DNA from: Lachnospiraceae bacterium
GTDB lineage: Bacteria; Bacillota; Clostridia; Lachnospirales; Lachnospiraceae
Direction of reading: 5' to 3'
NCBI GenBank assembly: GCA_022796475.1
Contig: JAAWIS010000009.1
Location: forward strand, 1 to 64,000
DNA length: 64,000 bases
The position numbers were made by a program, and so were the translations under genes. Below the pieces are notes generated by a model that saw only the letters and a list, made by a program, of their open reading frames with translations, did not search any database and had not been told where the DNA came from. Below are positions 55,875 through 64,000 of this stretch, in pieces. The stretch's first letter is position 1. Each line of letters begins with the position of its first letter.

Positions 55875-57179
55875 ATGCCTAGAATATCAATACTTGTGCC
55901 AATATATAATGTAGAAAAATATTTGAAGAAATGTTTGGATAGTATGATTCAGCAGACTTTTACTGATATAGAAATTATTTGTATGGATGATGGTTCTACT
56001 GATGGTTCAGGCAAGATACTGGATCAATACGCGGATAAAGATAGTCGGATTCGTGTGATTCATAAAGAAAACAGCGGGTATGGAAATACGATGAATCAGG
56101 CAATCGCATTAGCAAAAGGGGAATATATCGGAATTGTCGAAAGCGATGATTATATAGCATATAACATGTATGATCAGTTATATCAGGTAGCTGAAAAATA
56201 TAAAGTTGATTTTGTAAAATCAGACTATTTTCGCATGTGGTCCCATGAAGAAGACGGAACAGAAGAACTGGAATATCGTTCGTTGACTCAGCAGCAAGAT
56301 TTATATAATCGGGTATTGAATCCAAATGAAGAATTAGAAACATATTATATGGAAAAGTTTACCTGGAATGCTCTTTACCGAAAACGTTTTTTGCTGGAAA
56401 ATAAAATAGCTTATAATGAAACAGCCGGAGCTTCTTATCAAGATAATGGATTTTGGTTTCAAACATTTTATTTTGCAAGACGTGTTCTATTTATAAAGGA
56501 AGCTTTTTACCGGTATAAGCAGGATAATCCGAATTCTTCCGTAAATAGTAATAAAAAGGTGTATGCGATGAAAGAAGAATATGATTTTATCCGTAGCTTT
56601 TTGTTAAAACAAAAAAGTGTAAATAAAAAGTTATTTCATATCTGTTTTCATTATCGTCTGGATGGATATTTGTATACCTTATCCATGCTTGCTGATTCCT
56701 ATAAACAAGAACTTGCTGCTATTATAAAGCAGGAATGTGAATTCTATGAACAATTAGGGGAAGCAAATTTTGATAAATTTCCTGACTATAAGATAGAAAT
56801 AATACAGCAGTTGAGAAAACAGCCGGAAGCTTATGTGGGCTGTCAAATTCAAGAAAATACAAGAATCAGAGAAATATTGAAAGGGCATCAACACGTAATT
56901 ATATATGGTGCAGGAAATTATGGGAAAAATGTATATTTGAAAATAAATCGGATATTAGAACCTGGAGTAACTATCGAATTTGCAGTAACTGATTTAAAGG
57001 GAAAGAAATCTTACTGCTACAGCAATATAGTAAAAGAAATTTCTGAGTTAGCAGAACAAAAAAATAACGGTGTTGTGATTGTATCAGTAAAGAAAGATAC
57101 ACAGGCACAAAAAGAAATGGAAGCAATGCTAGAAAAATTGCAATTTTCTACAGTTATAAATTGCAGTGAAATTTTATAA
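55875..57179 (+). CDS. GT2 glycosyltransferase with C-terminal Rossmann module
   Basis: 434 residues, ATG 55875 after GGAGT. GT-A: SILVPIYNVEKYLKKCLDSM, MDDGSTDGSGKIL, GYGNTMNQAIALAKGEYIGIVESDDY. The C-terminal ~90 residues read VIIYGAGNYGKNVYLKI, the shared module. Closest relative in the window is the gene at 51723 (same GYGN and ESDDY segments), probably a duplication. Confidence 0.88.
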   Translation: MPRISILVPIYNVEKYLKKCLDSMIQQTFTDIEIICMDDGSTDGSGKILDQYADKDSRIRVIHKENSGYGNTMNQAIALAKGEYIGIVESDDYIAYNMYDQLYQVAEKYKVDFVKSDYFRMWSHEEDGTEELEYRSLTQQQDLYNRVLNPNEELETYYMEKFTWNALYRKRFLLENKIAYNETAGASYQDNGFWFQTFYFARRVLFIKEAFYRYKQDNPNSSVNSNKKVYAMKEEYDFIRSFLLKQKSVNKKLFHICFHYRLDGYLYTLSMLADSYKQELAAIIKQECEFYEQLGEANFDKFPDYKIEIIQQLRKQPEAYVGCQIQENTRIREILKGHQHVIIYGAGNYGKNVYLKINRILEPGVTIEFAVTDLKGKKSYCYSNIVKEISELAEQKNNGVVIVSVKKDTQAQKEMEAMLEKLQFSTVINCSEIL

Positions 57180-57269
57180 GCAGAATTTCTTTAGAAATGA
57201 AATGGATCACTGGATTGCCGTTTTTCATTAACGGAATTTTAAATGAAACAACTATCGGGAGAAAATATA

Positions 57270-57692
57270 ATGAATCTAATAGACAAAGAATTAGCCAATA
57301 TGGAAGTGATTAGCAGTTATAGAGAAAGTTTTATGGCTGTAAAGCGCTGGCTTGAAAACCGAAATGCCAACAAAACCTTTGCTGACTATTTCCACCGCTA
57401 CGGATATAAAACCATAGCGATTTACGGGGCAGGTGATTTAGGCCGGCTATTATATGAAGAAATCAAAAACTCTGACATCAAAGTAAAATATTTCATTGAC
57501 CGAAACGGTGAAGGAATTCATGAGATTGACGGGATACCAGTTACCACTATTTCCTCTGCTGGTGAAATGGAGGAGGTTGACATTTTAGTCGTAACATTTC
57601 TTAATACATATGATAAAATGTGTGAAACACTTGCGCGGTATGCGCCGGAAATCAGAACGCTGTCATTAAAGGAAGCTCTTTATGAAGTTTAA
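57270..57692 (+). CDS. Stand-alone Rossmann-like module protein
   Basis: 140 residues from ATG 57270 (GGGAG upstream; ATG 57243 precedes the ribosome site). A helical lead (~50 residues) is followed by TIAIYGAGDLGRLLYEEI, YFIDRNGEGIHEIDGIPV and DILVVTFLN, the complete version of the module repeated in neighbours. GC content rises here, suggesting the boundary between the AT-rich island and older flanking DNA. Likely a nucleotide or sugar-nucleotide binding protein; partner unknown. Confidence 0.75.
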   Translation: MNLIDKELANMEVISSYRESFMAVKRWLENRNANKTFADYFHRYGYKTIAIYGAGDLGRLLYEEIKNSDIKVKYFIDRNGEGIHEIDGIPVTTISSAGEMEEVDILVVTFLNTYDKMCETLARYAPEIRTLSLKEALYEV

Positions 57693-57715
57693 GCAGGCAG
57701 AGAGGAGGTATAAGT

Positions 57716-59635
57716 ATGCAGCCAAGAGTAATACCAGGAGATTTTAAAGAAAATGGTGTTGATAAAAGCTACGATGAGATATTTTCTTTAATTTGCAAAA
57801 ATATAGAGGTTTCTATACAAAAAAAACGATTTGTATATTTTATTGATGAACATTATGTTATGGATACCACAAAGGGGTTCCGGCTTGAGAATTTAACGCC
57901 GGCATATGATAAAATACTTCATTCTGGCTTGAAACAGCTTAAGTATCCGGAACAAGAAATTACCAATGATTTTTGCAGAAGCTATAACAGGGTAATCGAT
58001 CAGTTATCCATCCTTGTCCAGCGGATACTTAAGAAGCTGGAAGAAAATGGGGCTGATTGTGCGAAACAGAAGGAATGGTTTATGAATCTGCCGGATTCTC
58101 CTGCAAAAGGATTTGAAGAAGCCATTCAGAGGATGCTGTTTCTTAACCAGATATTCTGGCAGACGGATCACAGGCTTACTGGCCTTGGGGCATGGGATTC
58201 TTTCTTGTACCCTTACTATGAAGCAGAATTATCTGCAGGTCTGCTTACCCGCCAGGAGGCGTTAGAGATATTAAAAGATTTGTACCGGACACTCCATGAA
58301 AATTACGATTATAAGAGCAACGTGTTGATGGGAGATACGGGACAGATTTTTGTACTTGGAAAGTCGGATGAAAAAGGAAATTATATTTGCAATGATTTAA
58401 CCTATTTGTTTATTGAAGCTATGAAGGAAGTACAGCTTTCCGATCCCAAATGTTTGCTTCGGGTAAATCAAAACACCCCAAGGAAATTAATGGAACTTGC
58501 CTTAGAGTCTATTGTAACAGGTATTGGCGCCCCGCTTTTGGCAAATGATGATGTGATCATTCCAAATCTTCTGGAATTTGGAATTTCCAAAGAAGATGCG
58601 TACGAATACACAACCTCTGCCTGCTGGGAGCCATTGATTGGCGGGAAAAGTTCCAGTCCCAACAATATGATGGTATTAAATTATTTGAAGCCTTTGGATC
58701 ATCTTTTAAAGCGGGATCGCCTGGAACGGATCAAAACATTTGATGAGCTAATCAACCGGTATCTGCTCTATTTGCAGGGCGCCCTAAATGAAATAAAAAG
58801 GCAGTTGTCATCTATTCGTTTTCCCTATAATCCTTTTCTGTCTGTGTTTCTTTATGACTGCTACGAAAATAAAAAAGACGTTTCCTGGGGAGGCGCTCGT
58901 TACCATCACATGGGAATTACGTCGGTTGCCATGGGAAACCTGATTAATTCCCTCTTAAATATAAAAGAACTGGTATTTGATACCCATCAATATACCTTAT
59001 ACGATGTAAAACAAATGGTGATTTTAGATTTTGAAGGGAAGGAAGAGGTAAGGACACAATTAAAAGCAAGATCATCCCAGTGGGGAATTGATGAGGAAAA
59101 TATTATATCCTTAGCAAACCGGATTACCTCCTTTGTATCAGAAGAAATTTCTGATTACCGTTCTTATCTGGGCGGAAGCCTGAAAGTAGGACTAAGCGGC
59201 TCAGCATACCTGGACGCTGCTAAAGAGTATGGGGCCTCCTTTGATGGCCGGAGGGCAGGAGAGCCGTTTATCGTACACATTTCCAATGAAGATAATGACG
59301 GGTTTACTGAGATCATTAGCTTTGCATCTCAGTTGGAATACGGAAAAAGCAGATTTAATGGAAATGTAGTAGATTTTATGGTAAGCCCTGATTTTGTCCA
59401 AAACAACTGGGATAAATTTTTGGACTTTTTGATGCTGTGTATCCGAAAAGGCTTTTTTGAAATGCAGATGAATGTGGTAAGCAGCAAGACTTTGATAGAA
59501 GCAAGGAAGCACCCGGAAGATTTTCCGAATTTGATTGTCCGGGTATGGGGATTCAGCGCATATTTTAATGATTTGCCAGAGGACTATAAGAAAGTACTGA
59601 TCAAACGTGCCTTAAGGAATGAAGGTGCTGCTTAA
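57716..59635 (+). CDS. Glycyl radical enzyme of the pyruvate formate-lyase superfamily (substrate unknown)
   Basis: 639 residues, ATG 57716 after GAGGAGG. The active-site Cys303 lies in TTSACWEPLIGG with the C-x-E-P pattern of glycyl radical lyases and dehydratases, and the C-terminus carries the radical site Gly612 in RVWGFSAYF. It is shorter than pyruvate formate-lyase (~760) or glycerol dehydratase (~790). The gene for its activase overlaps its stop. Neighbours are glycosyltransferases, not fermentation genes, so a radical dehydration or C-C/C-O/C-N cleavage of a glycan precursor or attached alcohol is likely (inference). Lack of CC excludes pyruvate formate-lyase. Requires anaerobic conditions. 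Confidence 0.9.
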   Translation: MQPRVIPGDFKENGVDKSYDEIFSLICKNIEVSIQKKRFVYFIDEHYVMDTTKGFRLENLTPAYDKILHSGLKQLKYPEQEITNDFCRSYNRVIDQLSILVQRILKKLEENGADCAKQKEWFMNLPDSPAKGFEEAIQRMLFLNQIFWQTDHRLTGLGAWDSFLYPYYEAELSAGLLTRQEALEILKDLYRTLHENYDYKSNVLMGDTGQIFVLGKSDEKGNYICNDLTYLFIEAMKEVQLSDPKCLLRVNQNTPRKLMELALESIVTGIGAPLLANDDVIIPNLLEFGISKEDAYEYTTSACWEPLIGGKSSSPNNMMVLNYLKPLDHLLKRDRLERIKTFDELINRYLLYLQGALNEIKRQLSSIRFPYNPFLSVFLYDCYENKKDVSWGGARYHHMGITSVAMGNLINSLLNIKELVFDTHQYTLYDVKQMVILDFEGKEEVRTQLKARSSQWGIDEENIISLANRITSFVSEEISDYRSYLGGSLKVGLSGSAYLDAAKEYGASFDGRRAGEPFIVHISNEDNDGFTEIISFASQLEYGKSRFNGNVVDFMVSPDFVQNNWDKFLDFLMLCIRKGFFEMQMNVVSSKTLIEARKHPEDFPNLIVRVWGFSAYFNDLPEDYKKVLIKRALRNEGAA

Positions 59636-60423
59636 TGAAGGGACAGATAGAAAGCAGTCCTAAAATCCTGACAGTAACCCATATCCAAAGAATGTGCTTT
59701 CACGATGGGCCAGGGATTCGGACCACAGTTTTTATGAAGGGCTGCAGCATTCACTGCCCCTGGTGCTCCAACCCGGAAAATATTAAGTTTGCAGTTGAAA
59801 CGTATGAGAAAGATGGAATCAGCGGAACTTATGGGAAAGGGTACACACCCTCAGAGCTGGTGGATGTGATTGGAAAAGATCAGGATTTTTGGGGTTTGGA
59901 GGGCGGAGTTACCTTTTCCGGCGGTGAAGCCCTGATGCAGGCTGATGGTCTGACAGATGTTTTAAAACAATTAAAAGAACGCAAGATTCATACTGCAGCA
60001 GAAACGGCATTATTCGTACCAACAAAACAGCTGCAGAAGGTACTTCCATATATTGACTATTTTATTGTAGATGTAAAAATTTTAGAAGCATCCCTTTGCC
60101 AAAAAGTGCTGGGAGGAAATATATCTCTATATCACAACAACGCAGATATTTTATATCGCAGCGGAAAATTAAAGTTATTCCGGGTTCCCTGCTGTTGGGA
60201 ATACACGTTTACAGCGGAAAATAAGGAATTAATTAAGAAGTTTTTAAGCCAATACCCGGATATCCCGGTACAGATTTTTGCGATTCATGATTTAGGGGAG
60301 AAAAAGTATGAATCCTTAAGCCGTCCTATGTGGAGGGCAAAAAAAATAGAAATGCAGGTATTGACAGAATATTGCAGGGAATTAAAGTCAGAAGGAATTC
60401 AGGCAGAAGTGATTCAGATATAA
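59635..60423 (+). CDS. Glycyl radical enzyme activase (radical SAM)
   Basis: 262 residues; ATG 59635 overlaps the stop of the upstream enzyme gene (TAATG). The radical SAM 4Fe-4S motif CSIHCPWC is at Cys37, Cys41 and Cys44, preceded by FHDGPGIRTTVFMKGC, the activase signature, and followed by GGVTFSGGEALMQ. It lacks the eight-cysteine ferredoxin insert found in many activases, so it is the short PflA-like form. It uses SAM to abstract hydrogen from the glycine of its partner. Confidence 0.93.
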   Translation: MKGQIESSPKILTVTHIQRMCFHDGPGIRTTVFMKGCSIHCPWCSNPENIKFAVETYEKDGISGTYGKGYTPSELVDVIGKDQDFWGLEGGVTFSGGEALMQADGLTDVLKQLKERKIHTAAETALFVPTKQLQKVLPYIDYFIVDVKILEASLCQKVLGGNISLYHNNADILYRSGKLKLFRVPCCWEYTFTAENKELIKKFLSQYPDIPVQIFAIHDLGEKKYESLSRPMWRAKKIEMQVLTEYCRELKSEGIQAEVIQI

Positions 60424-60461
60424 ATGTGGGATGAATCTTGCCAGTATAAAGAGGATAGAAC

Positions 60462-61757
60462 ATGATTCAAACAGAAACAGAACTGATTGACTATTTGCAG
60501 AAGAAAGAAAATATTTATCTGTTTGGTGCAGGAAAACGGGCGGAACAGTATTTGTATTATTTGGAAAAAATAGGAATATCTGTTGACGGGATTCTTGTGT
60601 CCAAAAAGGAGGGAAATCCCTCAGAAAAAAGAGGAAAACCGGTACTTGCTCTTGATGAACTGAGAGAGAAGGACTTTGAATTAAAAATGTGTAACGTAGT
60701 GGTAGCGTTAGCAGGCGGAACGAAAAAATGGCTATCCGTTTTTTGCGAAATGCCGGATTTTAAGAGTGTGCTGTTTATTTCCCCTCAATTGCAGGCGGTA
60801 ATTAACCTGCAGGAATTAAAGTATCGTTTTGAGGATGAACAAACAGAGCGCTCCATTATAATCAACTACCCAAAAGCAGAAGCCGGTCAAGGATATGTAA
60901 TGGAACAAGATTCAAAACAAATACTGTTTCGTTTTCCCTATTATTCTGGCGTACAGACCCTCCCTCCGCTTTTAAATTACGCAACACGGGAAGCCTTTGA
61001 ACAAAATTTCGGCAGACTGAATATACTGCCTCTTGTGAAACAAACCGGAATTTCAAGTTTTCTTGCTGAAAAAGAAAAGATTCAGATGTATGTGGTTACA
61101 AGTCATATGGATCAGGCAAAGGCAGAAGATATCCGGATGAGCGGCTATCTGCCCATCCAAGTGGGAGCATCCCTTACCAATGTTCGGAAAGGATGCATTA
61201 CGGATCATACAGGAGATCATATTTCCGAGAAAAACCGGGATTACTGTGAATGTACCGGTTTATATTGGATTTGGAAAAATACAAAAGGACAAACTTATGT
61301 TGGTTTAAGCCACTATCGGAGGCGTTTAATGCTGGATGATGCCAGTATTATTTATATCAATGAGCATAACATTGATCTGGTGGCGGCCCATCCTCAATTT
61401 GAAAAAGAAACCATACGGGAATTTTTTGATCAATTTATCTGTCAGAAGGACTGGCAGTTATTAAAACAGTTTGTAATCGAATGCGATGAAAGCTATGGTT
61501 CTTATGTTGAACGCTATGAAGAAAACCATTTCTATTTTCCATGCAATGTAGCGCTATGGAAGCGGAACTGGTTTGACCGTTACTGTGAATTTGCATTTCA
61601 GGTGGCAGAAAAGATAGAAACTTATTATCTGGAAAAAGGGATTGTAAGAGAAGATCGGTACATGGGATATTTGTTTGAACAGCTATCCTCCCTTTTTATC
61701 ATGCGCCATTACAGGGAAATGAATGTGGCATGTACACAAATTGAATGGATTAGCTGA
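60462..61757 (+). CDS. DUF4422 glycosyltransferase with N-terminal Rossmann module
   Basis: 431 residues, ATG 60462. Residues ~12-100 form the shared module (NIYLFGAGKRAEQYLYYL; GKPVLALDEL). Residues ~200-430 match DUF4422: MYVVTSHMDQ, CECTGLYWIWKNTKG, VGLSHYRRRL, DLVAAHPQFE and NVALWKRNWFDRYC. DUF4422 proteins are putative glycosyltransferases of surface polysaccharide clusters. Fits glycan transfer at the end of the GRE operon. Confidence 0.82.
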   Translation: MIQTETELIDYLQKKENIYLFGAGKRAEQYLYYLEKIGISVDGILVSKKEGNPSEKRGKPVLALDELREKDFELKMCNVVVALAGGTKKWLSVFCEMPDFKSVLFISPQLQAVINLQELKYRFEDEQTERSIIINYPKAEAGQGYVMEQDSKQILFRFPYYSGVQTLPPLLNYATREAFEQNFGRLNILPLVKQTGISSFLAEKEKIQMYVVTSHMDQAKAEDIRMSGYLPIQVGASLTNVRKGCITDHTGDHISEKNRDYCECTGLYWIWKNTKGQTYVGLSHYRRRLMLDDASIIYINEHNIDLVAAHPQFEKETIREFFDQFICQKDWQLLKQFVIECDESYGSYVERYEENHFYFPCNVALWKRNWFDRYCEFAFQVAEKIETYYLEKGIVREDRYMGYLFEQLSSLFIMRHYREMNVACTQIEWIS

Positions 61758-61850
61758 GGCTTAGAGTGTCTTTGAAAAAGATAGCTGAAATCAGCAGTAT
61801 TTAAGCCATCCTAATTTGACAGAATAGTATGAAATAATGAGGTAATGATC

Positions 61851-64000
61851 ATGAAGCCATGCTCTAACACCGATGCAATGATCGGAGATTACATTGAAGG
61901 GCATTTTACCAATAATTTTAGTGATAGTTTAGCGGAAACCGAGGGGCTGGAAACCGTTTCCTATTTAAGTGAACTTCCAAATGGCCTGTTAGGATGGTAT
62001 CCTTTTGAAGCAGGAGGAAGAATTCTGCAGATTGGAAGCTGGTTTGGGGTTTATGGGGAAATGCTTGCGGGACGATGCAGGGAACTGACCATCCTGGAAG
62101 CGGATCCCTATCGTGCCTATATGACAGACAAACGGCTGAAGGCATTTCCAAATATCCGTGTGTTCCCCACGGATGCCGTTGCCTATTGTAAGAATTGCAG
62201 TGAAAAGTTTCACTATGTTATTTTCATAGTAGATGAAACGATTGAACGGATTCCAGATGCAGATTCCTACAGGAAGGTATTGAATGCAGCAAAACAAGTA
62301 TTAAGCCCAGAAGGAAAGCTGCTGTTTGCACTGCCTAACAGGCTTGGAGTGAAATATTTATGTGGAGTGCCGGATCCGAAAACCCACATTTCCTTTGACG
62401 GGATAACCGAAAATAACTCGGAGCTTTATCGGTTTGACCGGGAAGAGCTTTTGCAGTTTATAAAAGGCCTTGGCTTTTTTTATGTCAAGATGTATTATCC
62501 TATGCCGGATTTTTCTCATCCTCAGGTGATTTATACAGATGAGTTCCGGCCTGATTCCAGTATTCAGGAAAGACTTCATATTTATACAAACCATAAAACA
62601 AAACGTTTTTTGGATGAATGGATTTTATTAGAAAAGTTTGCCCGTAATGATGTGATGCACTGTTTTACTAACTTGTTTCTGGTGGAAGCTGGAAATACGC
62701 CTTGCAGTCAGGTGATTTATTCTGCACTTTCGGCGGAGCGGGACAGAAGCAGAGCGTTTGCTACTAATATCTATAACAACGGAATAGTAGAAAAAGTTCC
62801 ATTCTATCCGGAAGGAAAAGGGGGAATCCGGAAACTTTTAGAACATACAAGGGAGCTTTCAGCCAGAGGAATTCCCGTTCTTAAAATGCAGGAAAAAGAA
62901 GGGAAAGCGGTTATGAAACGTGTTTTCTCTCCTTCTCTGTCTGCTTATTTAAAAGACACTGTAAAAAAGGATGCCAATGCCTTTATCGAATGTATAGACA
63001 AGCTTCGGGGCTATATATGGGATTCATCAGAACATTTGCCGGAGGCAGAAAATGTTATGCGGGATTTAGCGCCAGGTGAAGACTGGGGTGTTATACTAAA
63101 AAAAGCCTATCTTGAGATGATCCCAGTTAACAGTTTTTGCGACAATGGCCATATATTATTTTACGATCAGGAGTTTACGAAAGAAAACTGCCCGGCCAAT
63201 TATGTACTGTTTCGCGCTCTCCGTGATATTTATGGGTTTTCACCGGAAATTGATAAAATCGTTTCCCTGGATTTTATGAAGGAGCGCTATGGTCTAGTTT
63301 CTACATGGGAATTTTATGCCCAGGAAGAAGAAAACTTTCAAAGGGAACTTCGGCAGAGGAATCGTTATACCGGATTTTTTCAATGGATCCGGCATTTGTT
63401 TGGAACGGTACAGGAAAACAGAAACCAGATCAGCCTGCCGGAAAATTTCAGAAAATCGGATTGTTTTAATGTGATTTCTACTTTGGATGCAAGAAGAATT
63501 ATCCTATTTGGTTCCGGAAAGCTTGCAGAATGCTATTTAGATAAATATGGAAAAAATTATCCTCCAAACTTTTTGGCAGATAATAATCCAAATCAATGGG
63601 GAAAAGAAAAAAATGGAATTGCAATCAAAAATCCAGAAGTGATTACTCGGCTGATGCCTGGTACGTATCGGGTGATTATTGCTATAAAAAATTATGAGCC
63701 TATTGCAGAGCAGTTGGAACAGATGGGAATTATGGAAGACAGTTACCGGATATTCATCCCGGAGATTGATGCGTTATTAGATGCAAAAATCCATGATGCT
63801 TATGCAGACGGAAAGTATCATATAGGATATCGGACAGGAATGTTTGACTCTTTTTATATGGAGGATATTAGACAGTTAAGAACATGCAAGTCCCGAAGTC
63901 ACTATTTGATTGTTGGCGTGCTGACAGACGAATTGATTTTGCAGACAGAAGGGAAGAAGCCAGAGCATTCTTTGAACGAGCGGATGGAGATGGTGAGGCA
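61851..64000 (+). CDS. Large multidomain protein: methyltransferase, Rossmann module, degenerate cytidylyltransferase (runs off the window)
   Basis: 716 codons from ATG 61851 (TGAGG upstream), still open at the window end. Residues ~50-200 are a SAM-dependent methyltransferase-like domain (RILQIGSWFGVYGEML; ILEADPYRAYM; VLSPEGKLLFALPN). A middle region of unknown fold follows. Around residues 545-630 comes the shared module (RRIILFGSGKLAECYL; LADNNPNQWG). From ~655 the sequence reads YRTGMFDSFYMEDIRQL, then HYLIVGVLTDEL: the cytidylyltransferase fold, but the catalytic HxGH is replaced by YMED. The last domain is thus probably inactive or altered. Likely a glycan-modifying scaffold/enzyme. 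Confidence 0.75.
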   Translation, partial: MKPCSNTDAMIGDYIEGHFTNNFSDSLAETEGLETVSYLSELPNGLLGWYPFEAGGRILQIGSWFGVYGEMLAGRCRELTILEADPYRAYMTDKRLKAFPNIRVFPTDAVAYCKNCSEKFHYVIFIVDETIERIPDADSYRKVLNAAKQVLSPEGKLLFALPNRLGVKYLCGVPDPKTHISFDGITENNSELYRFDREELLQFIKGLGFFYVKMYYPMPDFSHPQVIYTDEFRPDSSIQERLHIYTNHKTKRFLDEWILLEKFARNDVMHCFTNLFLVEAGNTPCSQVIYSALSAERDRSRAFATNIYNNGIVEKVPFYPEGKGGIRKLLEHTRELSARGIPVLKMQEKEGKAVMKRVFSPSLSAYLKDTVKKDANAFIECIDKLRGYIWDSSEHLPEAENVMRDLAPGEDWGVILKKAYLEMIPVNSFCDNGHILFYDQEFTKENCPANYVLFRALRDIYGFSPEIDKIVSLDFMKERYGLVSTWEFYAQEEENFQRELRQRNRYTGFFQWIRHLFGTVQENRNQISLPENFRKSDCFNVISTLDARRIILFGSGKLAECYLDKYGKNYPPNFLADNNPNQWGKEKNGIAIKNPEVITRLMPGTYRVIIAIKNYEPIAEQLEQMGIMEDSYRIFIPEIDALLDAKIHDAYADGKYHIGYRTGMFDSFYMEDIRQLRTCKSRSHYLIVGVLTDELILQTEGKKPEHSLNERMEMVR

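Noticed and set aside
57716..59635. Pyruvate formate-lyase
   Set aside because: It is ~120 residues too short, has a single active-site Cys in C-x-E-P context instead of the adjacent Cys pair, and lies among glycan genes.

Overview
The window looks like a chromosomal segment from a motile, anaerobic, low-to-mid-GC Firmicute, most likely a Lachnospiraceae-type Clostridium. Supporting signs are the end of a flagellin gene, strong AGGAGG-type ribosome sites, several TTG/GTG starts, a complete chemotaxis core and an oxygen-sensitive glycyl radical enzyme. Species cannot be named from sequence alone.

Layout. (1) 1-5.8 kb: flagellin C-terminus, terminator, then three tandem paralogous GT2 glycosyltransferases with helical repeats, the last fused to a second (CgeB-like) glycosyltransferase; probably flagellin glycosylation. 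(2) 5.9-11.8 kb, minus strand: cheA-cheW-cheR-cheB and a membrane-anchored C39-like cysteine protease. (3) 12.1-17.6 kb: three methyl-accepting chemotaxis proteins, one with an extracytoplasmic CZB zinc-binding motif. (4) 17.9-26.6 kb: an AT-rich defence cassette. rdrA (P-loop ATPase) and rdrB (divergent adenosine deaminase with all ADA-type metal and catalytic motifs) form a RADAR anti-phage system. They are preceded in the same operon by an unrecognised helical-repeat protein and, further upstream with its own promoter, by a SLATT-like membrane protein. The spacer between these two carries two strong hairpins and possibly a small RNA or small protein. (5) 26.6-34.8 kb: repeat-rich spacer, then glycerol-phosphate/choline-type decoration genes (TagF-like transferase with beta-propeller, TagD-oxidoreductase fusion, GDPD, LicD), interrupted by an AAA/PD-(D/E)XK ATPase. 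(6) 34.9-57.2 kb: a very AT-rich surface or flagellar glycan island. It holds a pseudaminic/legionaminic-acid-like pathway (PseB, PseC, cytidylyltransferase, NeuB-type synthase, GNAT), a methyltransferase split by a G8 tract, an SDR relic, a UDP-L-FucNAc/L-QuiNAc-type triad and many glycosyltransferases. (7) 57.2-64 kb, higher GC again: a glycyl radical enzyme with its activase, a DUF4422 glycosyltransferase and an incomplete multidomain methyltransferase that runs off the window.

Most of the window appears to serve one theme: build, sense with and decorate a flagellum/cell surface, with a phage-defence cassette lodged between the chemotaxis and glycan genes. A small Rossmann-like module recurs in about nine proteins of the glycan region, as stand-alone proteins or as an extra domain of glycosyltransferases. 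The strongest leads are the RADAR operon with its extra repeat protein and hairpin-rich spacer, the glycyl radical enzyme inside a glycan cluster, and the possibly phase-variable methyltransferase.
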